From the NCBI GenBank assembly GCA_963644855.1, contig CAVIQL010000008.1, positions 19,864-83,863 of the forward strand: a DNA stretch of 64,000 nucleotides. The letters are read 5' to 3'. The notes beneath the pieces were generated by a model that saw only the letters and a program-made list of their open reading frames with translations, searched no databases and was not told the origin of the DNA. A program made the position numbers and the translations under genes. Of this stretch, positions 51,055 through 60,583 are shown in pieces; the first letter of the stretch is position 1; every line of letters starts with the position of its first letter. This stretch comes from UBA6398 sp963644855 (GTDB taxonomy: Bacteria; Bacteroidota; Bacteroidia; Bacteroidales; Bacteroidaceae).

Positions 51055-51876
51055 ATGGCAAATTATATATCAAACGACACACGACCCGTTACGGTGCAGC
51101 GCCTACTCAAAATGAAAAGCGAAGGAAAGAAGATTTCCATGCTCACAGCCTACGACGTAACAATGGCAAGCCTTGTAGATGCCGGCGGTGTGGACGTGAT
51201 TCTCGTGGGAGACTCTGCCGCAAATGTTATGGCAGGTTATGATACCACACTTCCCATTACCCTTGAAGAAATGATAGTTTACGCGCGCAGCGTAGTGAGA
51301 GGCACGAAACATGCAATGGTAGTTTGCGACATGCCTTTCGGTTCTTATCAGTCGAATGCCGATGATGCGGTTGACAATGCCATACGTATTATGAAAGAAA
51401 CCGGTTGTAGCGCAGTTAAACTCGAAGGTGGCAAACGCCTTGTGCCCGCAATTAGCGCCATGGTCGATGCCGGTGTGCCCGTGGTGGGACATTTGGGACT
51501 TACTCCGCAGAGTTTTCACAAATTTGGCGGATATGGTTTGCGTGCAAAAGAAGATGCCGAGGCGCAAAAACTGTTGGAAGATGCACAAGAATTGGAAAAA
51601 GCCGGCTGTTTTGCCGTTGTGCTCGAAAAGATTCCCGCATCGCATGCATCAAAAGTGGCAAAAACTTTAACGATACCCGTTATCGGAATAGGCGCGGGCG
51701 GAGATGTTGATGGCCAAGTGCTTGTTTTGCAAGACATGTTGGGCATGAACAACGGATTTGCTCCGAAATTTTTGCGCCGTTATGCGGATCTTTTTACGGT
51801 GATAACCGATGCGGTGAAGAAATATTCTGATGATGTAAAAAACGGGAGCTTTCCCAACGAGTCGGAACAGTATTAA
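51055..51876 (+). CDS. panB: 3-methyl-2-oxobutanoate hydroxymethyltransferase
   Basis: 273 residues with KISMLTAYDVTMASLVDAGG, VILVGDSAANVMAGYDTT, the VGHLGLTPQS loop and PVIGIGAGGDVDGQVLVLQD. PanB makes ketopantoate, the first committed step to pantothenate and CoA. The start at 51055 (MANYISNDTRPVT) matches the family. An MFS gene follows after 16 bp. Confidence 0.95.
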   Translation: MANYISNDTRPVTVQRLLKMKSEGKKISMLTAYDVTMASLVDAGGVDVILVGDSAANVMAGYDTTLPITLEEMIVYARSVVRGTKHAMVVCDMPFGSYQSNADDAVDNAIRIMKETGCSAVKLEGGKRLVPAISAMVDAGVPVVGHLGLTPQSFHKFGGYGLRAKEDAEAQKLLEDAQELEKAGCFAVVLEKIPASHASKVAKTLTIPVIGIGAGGDVDGQVLVLQDMLGMNNGFAPKFLRRYADLFTVITDAVKKYSDDVKNGSFPNESEQY

Positions 51877-51892
51877 TAAAAACATTTAGAGA

Positions 51893-53023
51893 ATGGCGGC
51901 TATGAACAGCGTTTTGTTTAGAATTTGTCTTGCTAATTTTATTTTTGTAGCCGCTGTGTTTATGCAATTCGGGGCTCTTGTTTTTATGGGGCATGCCGAA
52001 GGTGAGGATATGTGCGTTCTTGCATTGTCGCTATCGTCTTTTGTGGCGGGCTTGTTTGTCTTGGGACCGTTCAGTTCGTATTTCGTGGCTCGTTTTCAGC
52101 GCAAGAGTGTTTACAGATTGTCTTTGTTTTTATTTTTGTTGCTTTCTGGCGTGTTGTTTCAGTGGCACAATTTGGCAGTGTCTACCCTCGTGCGTTTTGG
52201 TGAGGGTATGCTTTGCGGAGTAGCGCAAGTGGCGTTGGGCAGTACCATGCTTAACGATCTCACTGTCTCGGAAAAACGCACTGTTTCAGACTATTATTTT
52301 GCTTGGATTGCTTTGGCGGGAATACCGTTGGGCATAGCGGCGGCATGTTGGCTGACATCGTTTGGCAGTTTTGATGTTGTGCTTGCAACGAGCATGATAA
52401 TGATTTTTTTGTCGATACTTATTGTCGATAGGATAAGGGTTCCGTTTCGTGCGCCGATAAATGTAAAGAAAATCAGTTGTGATAGATTTTGGCAGAAAAA
52501 CGATTTCTTGCCGTTTCTCAACCTATTGTTGTTTTCCACGGTGTTTGGAATTTTCCTCGCCGACAATTTTGAGCCGCTTATGCTCGTTTTTGCCGCAGCA
52601 GGAATATTTTTGGCCCACCCTTTGAGGGTTATGGTATTTTCTGACGCCGATGTGCGCGCCGAGATAGTAACCGGAATGATATTGGTATTGGCTGCAATGC
52701 TCATACCCTTTGCTACCGAGTCGGTAGCGTCGCTTCATGCTTCGGCACTTATACTTGGTGCAGGAATAGGGTTGAGTTCTTCGCGTTTTCTGCTTTATTT
52801 CCTGAAACTCATAGGGCATTGTCAGCGCGGCACAGCGCAAAACACTTATATGTTGTCGCGCGAATGCGGCTATGCAATAGGTTTTGTTTTGGCATTTATT
52901 GTTCCCAATCCATTATGGGTGGCTATGCCGGTGCTCATAATCTCTATTGTGCTTTATCTTGCGGTAACCCACCCATGGTTTCTCAAACACAACGATCGCT
53001 ATTTCAAATTCCGTGAAGTTTAA
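51893..53023 (+). CDS. MFS transporter downstream of panB
   Basis: 376 residues, with about 11-12 hydrophobic segments from FRICLANFIFVAAVFMQFGA to PLWVAMPVLIISIVLYLAVT and an MFS-like basic loop after the second helix (ARFQRKSVYRLS). It is shorter than usual with a compact middle. The substrate is unknown. The 16-bp gap to panB suggests one transcript; export or uptake of a pantothenate-related compound is only a guess. Confidence 0.75.
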   Translation: MAAMNSVLFRICLANFIFVAAVFMQFGALVFMGHAEGEDMCVLALSLSSFVAGLFVLGPFSSYFVARFQRKSVYRLSLFLFLLLSGVLFQWHNLAVSTLVRFGEGMLCGVAQVALGSTMLNDLTVSEKRTVSDYYFAWIALAGIPLGIAAACWLTSFGSFDVVLATSMIMIFLSILIVDRIRVPFRAPINVKKISCDRFWQKNDFLPFLNLLLFSTVFGIFLADNFEPLMLVFAAAGIFLAHPLRVMVFSDADVRAEIVTGMILVLAAMLIPFATESVASLHASALILGAGIGLSSSRFLLYFLKLIGHCQRGTAQNTYMLSRECGYAIGFVLAFIVPNPLWVAMPVLIISIVLYLAVTHPWFLKHNDRYFKFREV

Positions 53024-53123
53024 GCCGCAGACGCTACTGCGGAGACTGTTTTTTGCAAACCAGGAATGGCTTGTAAATCAGGTATAATACGTTGTTGTAA
53101 ATCTTTCCCCGTATTTCGTAAAA

Positions 53124-53207
53124 ACAATATCCGACCTTTTTTAAAAAAGGTCGGATATTATTTAAATAATGTCGGATATTATTTTTGCAATAACGGATAT
53201 GTTTTTT
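53124..53207. repeat. 21-bp dyad repeat array 14 (four units)
   Basis: Units start at 53124, 53145, 53166 and 53187. The cores are AATATCCGACCTT, AAGGTCGGATATT, AATGTCGGATATT and AATAACGGATATG. The first two are exact inverted copies across the TTTAAA joint, a 34-bp perfect palindrome at 53126-53159. It lies between the MFS gene and the TonB-dependent receptor. Confidence 0.93.
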
Positions 53208-53302
53208 TTCGCCGAGTTTCGTAGCCATAAATAATGGCTCTTGTGATAAAAAAGCAGCGCTTCTTTACAACTTATTGCCGGTTTTTCCGTTTAATAATCA
53301 AG

Positions 53303-55708
53303 ATGGAAAATATCAGAACACAATATATTCGCCGGATAGCTACATTTGCTTTTCTGCTTTTGGCAGGAACGGCGGCTTTTGCACAAGGTAGGGTGAAAAT
53401 TCGCGGCACTGTGAGCGACACAGAGGGCAACCCTATAGAAATGGCTGTGGTAAAAGTTGAAGGACAAGGCGCAGGAACTCTCACAGATCTCAACGGAAAA
53501 TATTCTTTCACCTGCCAGTCGGCCGACAGTGTGGTGGTGGTTTACAGCATGCTCGGATATCAAACCCACAAGCGCGTGCTTATGTCGCCCCACGACTCGA
53601 TAACGCTAAAAGTGGTACTGAAATCAAACGACCGAACTTTGGGACAAGCCACAGTGAAAGGGCAAAAAGTGCAGTCGAATACCATGCAAAGCGTGAAGAC
53701 AAAGAATATAAAAAATCTGCCATCAACAACCGGAAATGGGGTAGAGGACTTGATTTCCACAATGGCGGGAGTGAGCCGCCACGATGAGATGAGTTCGCAA
53801 TACAATGTGCGCGGAGGTTCGTTTGACGAAAACCTTGTTTATTTAAATGGCCAGGAAGTGTTTCGCCCAATGCTTGTAAGTTCGGGACAACAAGAAGGAT
53901 TGAGCATAATAAACAGCGACATGGTAGACAAAATAGAGTTCTCTACCGGCGGTTTCCCCGTGAAATACGGCGACAAAATGTCGTCGGTGCTCGATATTAA
54001 GTACAAAAAGCCGCAACACTTCGAGGCAAAACTCAACGCATCGCTTCTTGGCGGCGGGGCATACGTTGGTTTTGGAAACAAAAAGTTTAGCATGATGAAC
54101 AGTGTGCGCTACAAAACCACAAGATACATGCTCGGCTCGCTCGAAACAAACGGCGAATACCGCCCGAACTTTCTTGATTATCAAACATACTTTTCGTGGA
54201 CACCCAATGCGCGATGGACGATAGATTTTATCGGAAACATTTCAGACAATCATTATAATTTCAAGCCCAAAGACCGTGAAACGCGTTTCGGAACGCTTGA
54301 AGATACCAAGGAATTTCGCGTTTATTTTGACGGCAAGGAGAAAGATTTGTTCCGCACCTATTATGGCGCGCTCACTATATCGCGAAATTTCGGCAAAAAC
54401 ACTTCGCTCGCCCTTCTTGGCTCAGCCTATAAAACGCGGGAGCAAGAAACTTATGACATTCAGGGACAATATTGGCTCAACGAACTTGGTTCGCAAGAAG
54501 AACTCGGAGTGGGGACCTATCGTGAGCATGCCCGCAATTATCTTAACGCAACTGTGGCAAACGTAGCCCTTCGCTTTAATACAAAAATAAAGACGCACGA
54601 AATAGAAGCCGCAGTGTCGATGCGCACAGAGCGGTTTAGCGAAAACGCTTCGGAATGGGAAATGCGCGACTCGGCAGGATATTCCATTCCCAACAATCCT
54701 GATCGCTTGCAACTATACTATAATCTTCACGCCGACGAGAAAATGACCGCTACGCGCGTAGAAGCGTATGCACAAGATACGTATCGATTTGCAACAAAAG
54801 CCGGTAATTTTACGCTCAACTACGGTGTGAGGCTCTCAAATTGGAGTTGGAACAAAGAAACAATAGTAAGTCCGCGCGCATCATTGGGATTCATTCCGTC
54901 GGCAAACGACAAGTGGATTTTTAGAATAGCCGCCGGATTGTATTATCAAACTCCTTTCTATAAAGAATTGCGCGACACCTCCACCACAGGCTACAACACA
55001 GTAGTAACACTCAATAAAAACATAAAATCGCAGCGTAGCTGGCAGATAGTAATAGGCGGCGATTATACGTTTCGCATGAACGACCGCCCGTTTAAGTTTA
55101 CCGCCGAAGCTTATTACAAAGGTATGAGCAACTTGATACCATATAATGTAAACAATGTGCGCACAGTGTATTACGGACGTAATATGTGCGACGGTTATGC
55201 TATGGGTATCGATACGAAACTATACGGGGAATTTGTTCCGGGAACAGACTCGTGGGTAACGTTCTCTGTGATGCAGACAAAAGAAAAGTTCGGAAACAAA
55301 TGGGTGCCGCGTCCCACAGATCAGAGATACAATCTTTCGCTATATTTTACGGACTTCTTTCCCGGCACCGACCGTTGGAAAATGTCTTTGCGGGGAGCTT
55401 TTGCCGACGGTTTGCCTTTCGGACCAACTCATTCGGGACGTGAAAAAATGAATTTCCGGGCTCCGGCTTACAAACGCGTGGATATAGGAATGAATTACCG
55501 TTTGCTGAACAACGAAGACGGCAGATATAAAACCGGCATCGCAGGCGCAATAAAAAATGCTTGGCTTGGAATTGATGCGTTCAATGTCTTCGGAATAAAC
55601 AATGTGAATTCATATTATTGGGTAACCGATATTACCAACAATCAATTCGCCGTGCCAAATTATCTTACGGGACGTTTGTTAAACCTGCGCCTTTCTTTGG
55701 AATTTTAA
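53303..55708 (+). CDS. TonB-dependent outer-membrane receptor
   Basis: 801 residues with a signal peptide (FAFLLLAGTAAFAQ). A carboxypeptidase-like regulatory domain (about 28-115: VKIRGTVSDTEGNPIEMAVV) is followed by the plug (NGVEDLISTMAGVSRHDEMS, SSQYNVRGGSFDENLVYLNG) and a C-terminal 22-strand barrel ending in Phe (LLNLRLSLEF). It imports a nutrient using TonB energy. No SusD partner is present, so it belongs to the solo class; the ligand is unknown. Confidence 0.9.
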   Translation: MENIRTQYIRRIATFAFLLLAGTAAFAQGRVKIRGTVSDTEGNPIEMAVVKVEGQGAGTLTDLNGKYSFTCQSADSVVVVYSMLGYQTHKRVLMSPHDSITLKVVLKSNDRTLGQATVKGQKVQSNTMQSVKTKNIKNLPSTTGNGVEDLISTMAGVSRHDEMSSQYNVRGGSFDENLVYLNGQEVFRPMLVSSGQQEGLSIINSDMVDKIEFSTGGFPVKYGDKMSSVLDIKYKKPQHFEAKLNASLLGGGAYVGFGNKKFSMMNSVRYKTTRYMLGSLETNGEYRPNFLDYQTYFSWTPNARWTIDFIGNISDNHYNFKPKDRETRFGTLEDTKEFRVYFDGKEKDLFRTYYGALTISRNFGKNTSLALLGSAYKTREQETYDIQGQYWLNELGSQEELGVGTYREHARNYLNATVANVALRFNTKIKTHEIEAAVSMRTERFSENASEWEMRDSAGYSIPNNPDRLQLYYNLHADEKMTATRVEAYAQDTYRFATKAGNFTLNYGVRLSNWSWNKETIVSPRASLGFIPSANDKWIFRIAAGLYYQTPFYKELRDTSTTGYNTVVTLNKNIKSQRSWQIVIGGDYTFRMNDRPFKFTAEAYYKGMSNLIPYNVNNVRTVYYGRNMCDGYAMGIDTKLYGEFVPGTDSWVTFSVMQTKEKFGNKWVPRPTDQRYNLSLYFTDFFPGTDRWKMSLRGAFADGLPFGPTHSGREKMNFRAPAYKRVDIGMNYRLLNNEDGRYKTGIAGAIKNAWLGIDAFNVFGINNVNSYYWVTDITNNQFAVPNYLTGRLLNLRLSLEF

Positions 55709-55756
55709 AGCCGCCTAAACGCAATAACAATTGACGTGGTTTAGCGAAAACAGGTC

Positions 55757-57013
55757 TTAGAAACGAAATCCATAGAAAAATCTTACACGCCATTTGAGGT
55801 AGAGAAATTCCAAATGCTTGGTGTTCCCGCTATTCGCAAAATCAGCAATACCCGAAACGCCCGCAAAATTACGCTTCCAAGAGTAGAGTAGTGCAGCGCG
55901 GCTTGTTACGAAAAAGTTGGGGAAATGCATTTTTGCTTTTTGCTTTGTTGAATCTCCACTAATTGTACTGTGGTCGAAAACAACAATAGTAGGCAGCACC
56001 GAAAGGTGTAACATCAGTTTGTTGTTTAGGCTAAAATTATGACCATAGCCTCCACCTACTGCAAAACTCAATGTCTTTATACCAGCATTCTGAAACGGAG
56101 TGTCTTCGCCAGGTGTGATTTTTGTGCGTCGCCATTGTAGCGCCGCGCCTAACAGCCAACTTCCTGCGCTTTTGCGTTGTATATACGATTGTGTGAAAGC
56201 AGCGGGGAATGAAAAACGTTTACCGTTGAATGCGTAATAATAGTTGGCAGAAAGAGACTGGCGATTGAGCGAACCTTTACGCATGTCGTATTTCTTATCT
56301 CCGTATGTTATGCTCCCTTTGTCGGTTTTTGCTGCCTCGTAAATCACATCAAATCCCATTTTGTTGCCGTATGAAGTAAATTGATACTCCATATCCTTGT
56401 TTTTGCCCGCGAGTTTCGCTGGATTTATAGCCGCACTTAATCCTAATCCGCGGTAAGTTGCGCCAACACTAAGCGTATATCGTCCGCGCGAAGCCCAAAA
56501 ACCGGAAAGATCTTTGTCTTTATCTTGAATACCGGTCAGATTAAACGAAAAGTTGCTGCGGAATTTTATTGTCCAAGGTTCAGACGGACGTATTATATAT
56601 GTAGTGTCGATATTCTTGCTGTAGTATTTTTTTGTGAGCATATCGTTCGCAAAAGAAAGTTTGTCGTCTGCGTTGGCAAGCCTTTCCAATCGTTTCTTGC
56701 GGCGTATAGAATCTTCGGCATTCAATATCTTTTTTGCGTAAAGCATCGAATCCGCCCATTGAAGCACATTTCCGGAGTTTGCAGACTCACGAATTTTCAG
56801 TCTAATGCTGTCAAGTTGCATCAATTTACGCTTTCTTTTTTCGCGTCTACTGATTTTGTCTGTCCGGTGAACTGTATCTTTTGATTGTTCTATGCCTACG
56901 GAAACAGAATTAGTTTTGTGGCTTTGAGCATATGCAATAGCGGAAAAACAAGATTGTAAAGTAAAGAAACTAAAAGCTATGGTGAAAAATATTCTTGTAG
57001 TTATTTGTTTCAT
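55757..57013 (-). CDS. DUF4421 family outer-membrane protein
   Basis: 418 residues with a signal peptide (FTLQSCFSAIAYAQ). A basic, helical N-terminal part (KISRREKRKRKLMQLDSIRL) is followed by amphipathic beta-strands to a terminal Phe (WRVRFFYGFRF), as in an outer-membrane barrel. DUF4421 proteins have no known function. It follows the HsdR_N-like gene by 41 bp on the same strand and converges with the TonB-dependent receptor gene. Confidence 0.8.
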   Translation of the reverse strand: MKQITTRIFFTIAFSFFTLQSCFSAIAYAQSHKTNSVSVGIEQSKDTVHRTDKISRREKRKRKLMQLDSIRLKIRESANSGNVLQWADSMLYAKKILNAEDSIRRKKRLERLANADDKLSFANDMLTKKYYSKNIDTTYIIRPSEPWTIKFRSNFSFNLTGIQDKDKDLSGFWASRGRYTLSVGATYRGLGLSAAINPAKLAGKNKDMEYQFTSYGNKMGFDVIYEAAKTDKGSITYGDKKYDMRKGSLNRQSLSANYYYAFNGKRFSFPAAFTQSYIQRKSAGSWLLGAALQWRRTKITPGEDTPFQNAGIKTLSFAVGGGYGHNFSLNNKLMLHLSVLPTIVVFDHSTISGDSTKQKAKMHFPNFFVTSRAALLYSWKRNFAGVSGIADFANSGNTKHLEFLYLKWRVRFFYGFRF

Positions 57014-57054
57014 AATGTGTGTTTTACGTTTGTGAATTACTTTGCGTTCGTGTT

Positions 57055-57516
57055 TTAAAGTTGTTGTTCGAGCGCAGAGTAATCCGGAATATCTCGCAGA
57101 AAATAATAAGATTTTGCATCATAGTCCACACGGCAGCAATAATGATTGATACCATTCGACGCAATTATATATTTAGTGTGAAGGATAACGTTGTAGGAAC
57201 TAATTTGCTCAAATACCTTTTGCGTGATAGCGATTGTCGGCGCTTTATACTCAATTATCACCAAAGGCATACCCTTGCTGTCGAACACCACACTGTCGCA
57301 TCGCCGTTTTTTGCCGTTTGCCGTCAGTTCAATTTCGTTTCCCATTAATGCAGCAGGGTATCCCTTGTGTTCTACAAGGTAGTGCGTGAATTGCTGACGC
57401 ACCCATTCTTCGGGAGTAAGCGATACAAAACGATGGCGAAGGAAGTCGAAAATAACACGCTTCCCTTCGCGTTCGCTGATTTTTATATTGGCAAGGGGTA
57501 AGTTTAACGCAAACAT
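57055..57516 (-). CDS. HsdR N-terminal-domain-like protein (PD-(D/E)XK fold)
   Basis: 153 residues. The segment EEWVRQQFTHYLVEHKGYP is followed by RCDSVVFDSKGMPLVIIEYK, giving the D-x(n)-ExK pattern of the nuclease fold as in the N-terminal domain of type I restriction HsdR. No helicase, HsdM or HsdS gene is near, so it is a free-standing domain, a form known in Bacteroidetes. DNA cleavage is unproven. It is divergent from amn, with the promoter region shared. Confidence 0.82.
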   Translation of the reverse strand: MFALNLPLANIKISEREGKRVIFDFLRHRFVSLTPEEWVRQQFTHYLVEHKGYPAALMGNEIELTANGKKRRCDSVVFDSKGMPLVIIEYKAPTIAITQKVFEQISSYNVILHTKYIIASNGINHYCCRVDYDAKSYYFLRDIPDYSALEQQL

Positions 57517-57520
57517 TTGC

Positions 57521-57528
57521 TACTTTTG
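57521..57528 (+). promoter_or_regulatory. -7 promoter element of amn
   Basis: TACTTTTG matches TAnnTTTG; the transcript start near 57535 is 40 nt before the ATG at 57575 and lies just outside the divergent gene. Confidence 0.58.
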
Positions 57529-57574
57529 CAATAATCTTGGCGCATTGGACGCCTGTGCAAAATTAAGAATAATA

Positions 57575-58351
57575 ATGAAAACACGGGAGGATATAGTGGG
57601 CAATTGGCTTGTGAGATACACCCATAAGCCGCTTGACTATTTCACAAAATACATTCTGCTTACCAATTTCAACAATTATGTTGATTTGTTCTGCAAACAA
57701 TGCGGAGTTGATACCGTAGATTACGAAGCCAATATGCGCACGGTGAAAGCCGATGGTATAACAATAATAAATTTCGGTATGGGAAGTCCAAACGCAGCTT
57801 TGGTAATGGACTTGCTAAGTGCTGTAAATCCCACGGCATGTCTGTTTCTCGGAAAATGCGGAAGTATATCCGACAAAGCAAAAGTAGGTAGCTATATTCT
57901 ACCTCTCGCAGGAATTCGTGGCGAAGGCACGAGCAACGACTATTTCCCTCCAGAAATTCCCGCATTGCCCGCATTTATGTTGCAGAAAGCCGTTTCTTCT
58001 GCGCTTGTCGACGCACATCATGACTATTGGGCTGGTACTGTTTATACCACTAATCGTAGGGTTTGGGAACACGACCAACATTTCAAGGATTATTTGCTCA
58101 CAACGCGCGCCACGGGTGTGGATATGGAAACGGCCACACTGTTTAGTTGCGGTTTCTATAACCATATTCCCACGGGAGCATTGCTACTTGTGAGCGACAA
58201 CCCTATGACCCCGGAGGGGGTAAAGACTTTTGAAAGCGACATTCACGTTACGCGGAATTTTGCATCAGAACACGTGGCATTTGGAATAGCTTCGCTCAAA
58301 AAGATAATGAACGAGGAAAAGGCAGTGCGTCATCTTAAATTCGAAAATTAG
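57575..58351 (+). CDS. amn: AMP nucleosidase
   Basis: 258 residues of the nucleoside phosphorylase/hydrolase fold: IINFGMGSPNAALVMDLLSA, LFLGKCGSI, GVDMETATLFS and LLLVSDNPMTPEGVKT, with Glu in the GVDMET motif as the usual catalytic position. The enzyme splits AMP to adenine and ribose 5-phosphate. The ATG at 57575 matches family length; the frame upstream lies in the shared promoter region. Confidence 0.88.
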   Translation: MKTREDIVGNWLVRYTHKPLDYFTKYILLTNFNNYVDLFCKQCGVDTVDYEANMRTVKADGITIINFGMGSPNAALVMDLLSAVNPTACLFLGKCGSISDKAKVGSYILPLAGIRGEGTSNDYFPPEIPALPAFMLQKAVSSALVDAHHDYWAGTVYTTNRRVWEHDQHFKDYLLTTRATGVDMETATLFSCGFYNHIPTGALLLVSDNPMTPEGVKTFESDIHVTRNFASEHVAFGIASLKKIMNEEKAVRHLKFEN

Positions 58352-58398
58352 TATAATTACGGTCTGAGTACCGGAATCAAAACAACACACTACATATT

Positions 58399-59427
58399 GT
58401 GGCAATAACAAAACAAAATGGTCCTTCGTTTGAAGGAATAATGTACGACATAAACCAAAGGAAATTCCAAAAGGTTTATTTCCTCGAAGGCGATGAGAGT
58501 TATTTTATCGACAAAATAGCCGATGCGCTCGCCAAAAACGTAATGTCGGAAGAAGACAAGGCTTTCAATTTCTTCACTTACTATGGCTCTGATGCCGACG
58601 TAGGCGAAATCATAAACACAGCAAAGAGCTATCCTCTCGGTGCAGAGCATTTGCTAATCATCATACGCGAAGCACAACTCATGCCGAGGCTTGAAGATCT
58701 TGCCTTCTACCTGCAAAAACCGCTCGACTCTACTATCCTCGTGATTTGTTACAAGAATGGCATGTTTGATCGCCGTAAACGTCTTGCTACACTCGCTCAA
58801 AAAAACGGCGTGTTGTTTGAATCAAAAAAATTATACGATGACAAATTGCCGGGCTTCATCAGTGTGTATCTAAAACAGCATGGTTTTACAATCACACCCA
58901 AAGCCACAGAAATGCTTGCAGGAAACATCGGGTCCGATCTCAATCGTCTGAACGGCGAACTCGACAAATTGATAATATCCATGCCACAAGGGCAGACCAA
59001 TGTTACTCCCGAACTTGTTGAAACCAATGTTGGGATAAGTAAGGATTTTAATTATTTCGAACTGCAGGACGCAATTGTAAATAGAGACGTTTTTAAGGCC
59101 ACTCAAATCATACAATATTTTGGGGCAAACTTGAAAGCAAATCCTCTACAAAGAACATTGCCAATGTTGTTTCGCTTTTTCGCAAAACTCATGATTGCAT
59201 ATTACTCTCCAGATAAGTCGCCGCAGGGACTTGCAGCCTGGGTGGGAATGACAAAATGGCAGACCGAAAAAAACATAATTCCTGCAATGCGGAATTTTTC
59301 GGCACGCAAAGTAATGGAAATTATAGAGAAAATTAGAGAGACAGATGAGCGTCAAAAGGGGATAGGTTTTGCCTCCGCCAACGAGGCAGAGTTGGGAATC
59401 GATCTCGTATATTTTATACTCCACTGA
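58399..59427 (+). CDS. holA: DNA polymerase III delta subunit
   Basis: 342 residues (from GTG 58399; ATG 58441 is an alternative). The N-terminal RecA-like domain has KVYFLEGDESYFIDKIADAL, then LLIIIREAQLMP, and a collar domain includes GNIGSDLNRLNGELDKLII. The delta subunit opens the sliding clamp within the clamp loader. It ends at a strong terminator. Confidence 0.92.
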   Translation: MAITKQNGPSFEGIMYDINQRKFQKVYFLEGDESYFIDKIADALAKNVMSEEDKAFNFFTYYGSDADVGEIINTAKSYPLGAEHLLIIIREAQLMPRLEDLAFYLQKPLDSTILVICYKNGMFDRRKRLATLAQKNGVLFESKKLYDDKLPGFISVYLKQHGFTITPKATEMLAGNIGSDLNRLNGELDKLIISMPQGQTNVTPELVETNVGISKDFNYFELQDAIVNRDVFKATQIIQYFGANLKANPLQRTLPMLFRFFAKLMIAYYSPDKSPQGLAAWVGMTKWQTEKNIIPAMRNFSARKVMEIIEKIRETDERQKGIGFASANEAELGIDLVYFILH

Positions 59428-59442
59428 TAATTTCGAAAAGAC

Positions 59443-59485
59443 AAAAACGGGTGTGTTTTGCAATGCAAGACACACCCGTTTTTTG
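59443..59485 (+). terminator. Terminator after holA
   Basis: AAAAACGGGTGTGT pairs with ACACACCCGTTTTT around a 12-nt loop and runs into TTTTTTG, 20 bp past the stop. Confidence 0.9.
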
Positions 59486-59524
59486 ATACCCAACTTCCTT
59501 CTGGCGCTATCTGGTTTTGTTCAC

Positions 59525-59608
59525 GCGAAGTCCCTTCTCGTTTAAACAATAACCGATATTATTTAAATAATATCGGTTATTGTTTAAATAATATCCGATA
59601 TTGTTTTT
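59525..59608. repeat. 21-bp dyad repeat array 15 (four units) with a 40-bp perfect palindrome
   Basis: Units start at 59525, 59546, 59567 and 59588. The first is AAGTCCCTTCTCG; the others are AATAACCGATATT, AATATCGGTTATT and AATATCCGATATT. Units 2 and 3 are exact reverse complements, so 59545-59584 is a perfect palindrome centred on TTTAAA. It follows the holA terminator. Confidence 0.93.
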
Positions 59609-59974
59609 GCTCGAAGAAGCCCTCCAAAATTCATCACAGATTGTCCGAAAATCCTGACACGTTTCTGCTCCTTACACACGAAGTCTTCCACCTCTCAAAT
59701 ACCTCGGTAAAAATAGCATGTCGTTTCTTGTTGGGATTTTGCCCTAAACCATATGTTTTAACAGCTGCTCATTTCGGGTTTCGTGTAAGTTTGTGCTGCG
59801 AAAAAGCTATTCCAACATCAATTTAGGGGCAATTATCAGGCTTTTTTACCTTGTTTTTCTCCAGATTGTGCGAATTTTCAAACATAAATTTGAGGCTTTT
59901 CTTCCTATGTTTTAGGGCTTTTAGCCATATTTTGACCCCTGTAGATTTTCGTGTGTTCTTGCGTTTTTATAGTT

Positions 59975-59990
59975 GGTTCGACGTGGAACG
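59975..59990. promoter_or_regulatory. parS-like 16-bp near-palindrome
   Basis: GGTTCGACGTGGAACG agrees with the bacterial parS pattern GTTnCACGTGnAAC except for one inner base and the flanking base. It is a single copy and no parAB genes are in the window. Confidence 0.25.
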
Positions 59991-60575
59991 AAATTTCTCA
60001 AATTTGCCCTTTCTTGCTACCTAAAATTTATCGTTCACAGAATTTTTAATTTACAAAACCATAAAGAAACAACAACAAGATAAATTTACAAACACAAAAG
60101 TAAAATAGAAATCACAATAAGCGTTCGATATTAAAACATAAACTTTATATTTTAATTGATAAACGATTACAAAAAGATAAAATACAAAGTTGTAAACTCA
60201 AAAATATGCATAAACAAAAGCAAGAACTACATAACGAAAAATCAGACAAATATAAGAATTTAACGAAGCGTTTTCCAATAAATACCTCCAAAATACCCCT
60301 AAAATACAATCTCAAATCATTTGTTTGTAAATTACCTCTAAATATAAGGGGTTAAGTACTCAGTGATTTGTAAAAGTCTGATTATTCAAAGATTTAGGCG
60401 TAAAACGCCTTACTTAGTACAAAATTGTAAAACATAAATCATACGAGATTTATTTTGTGATTTATAGTTGTGTTTTAGTTTGTAGAAAGTAAAATCTTTA
60501 CAATTGTGTATGGTTTTTATTTCCGTAAAGAGTGCGATTTTGTTCTTTATGTTTGTAAATTACGTAGGAATTCCG

Positions 60576-60583
60576 TAAATTTG
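60576..60583 (+). promoter_or_regulatory. -7 promoter element and palindrome upstream of the HTH gene
   Basis: TAAATTTG matches TAnnTTTG, 29 nt before the ATG. An inverted pair TTACG/CGTAA around AGGAATTC overlaps its upstream edge and could be an operator. Confidence 0.5.

Noticed and set aside
59458..59826. Open frame of 122 codons across array 15
   Set aside because: It starts inside the holA terminator, reads the repeat units and then random-looking sequence; no support as a gene.
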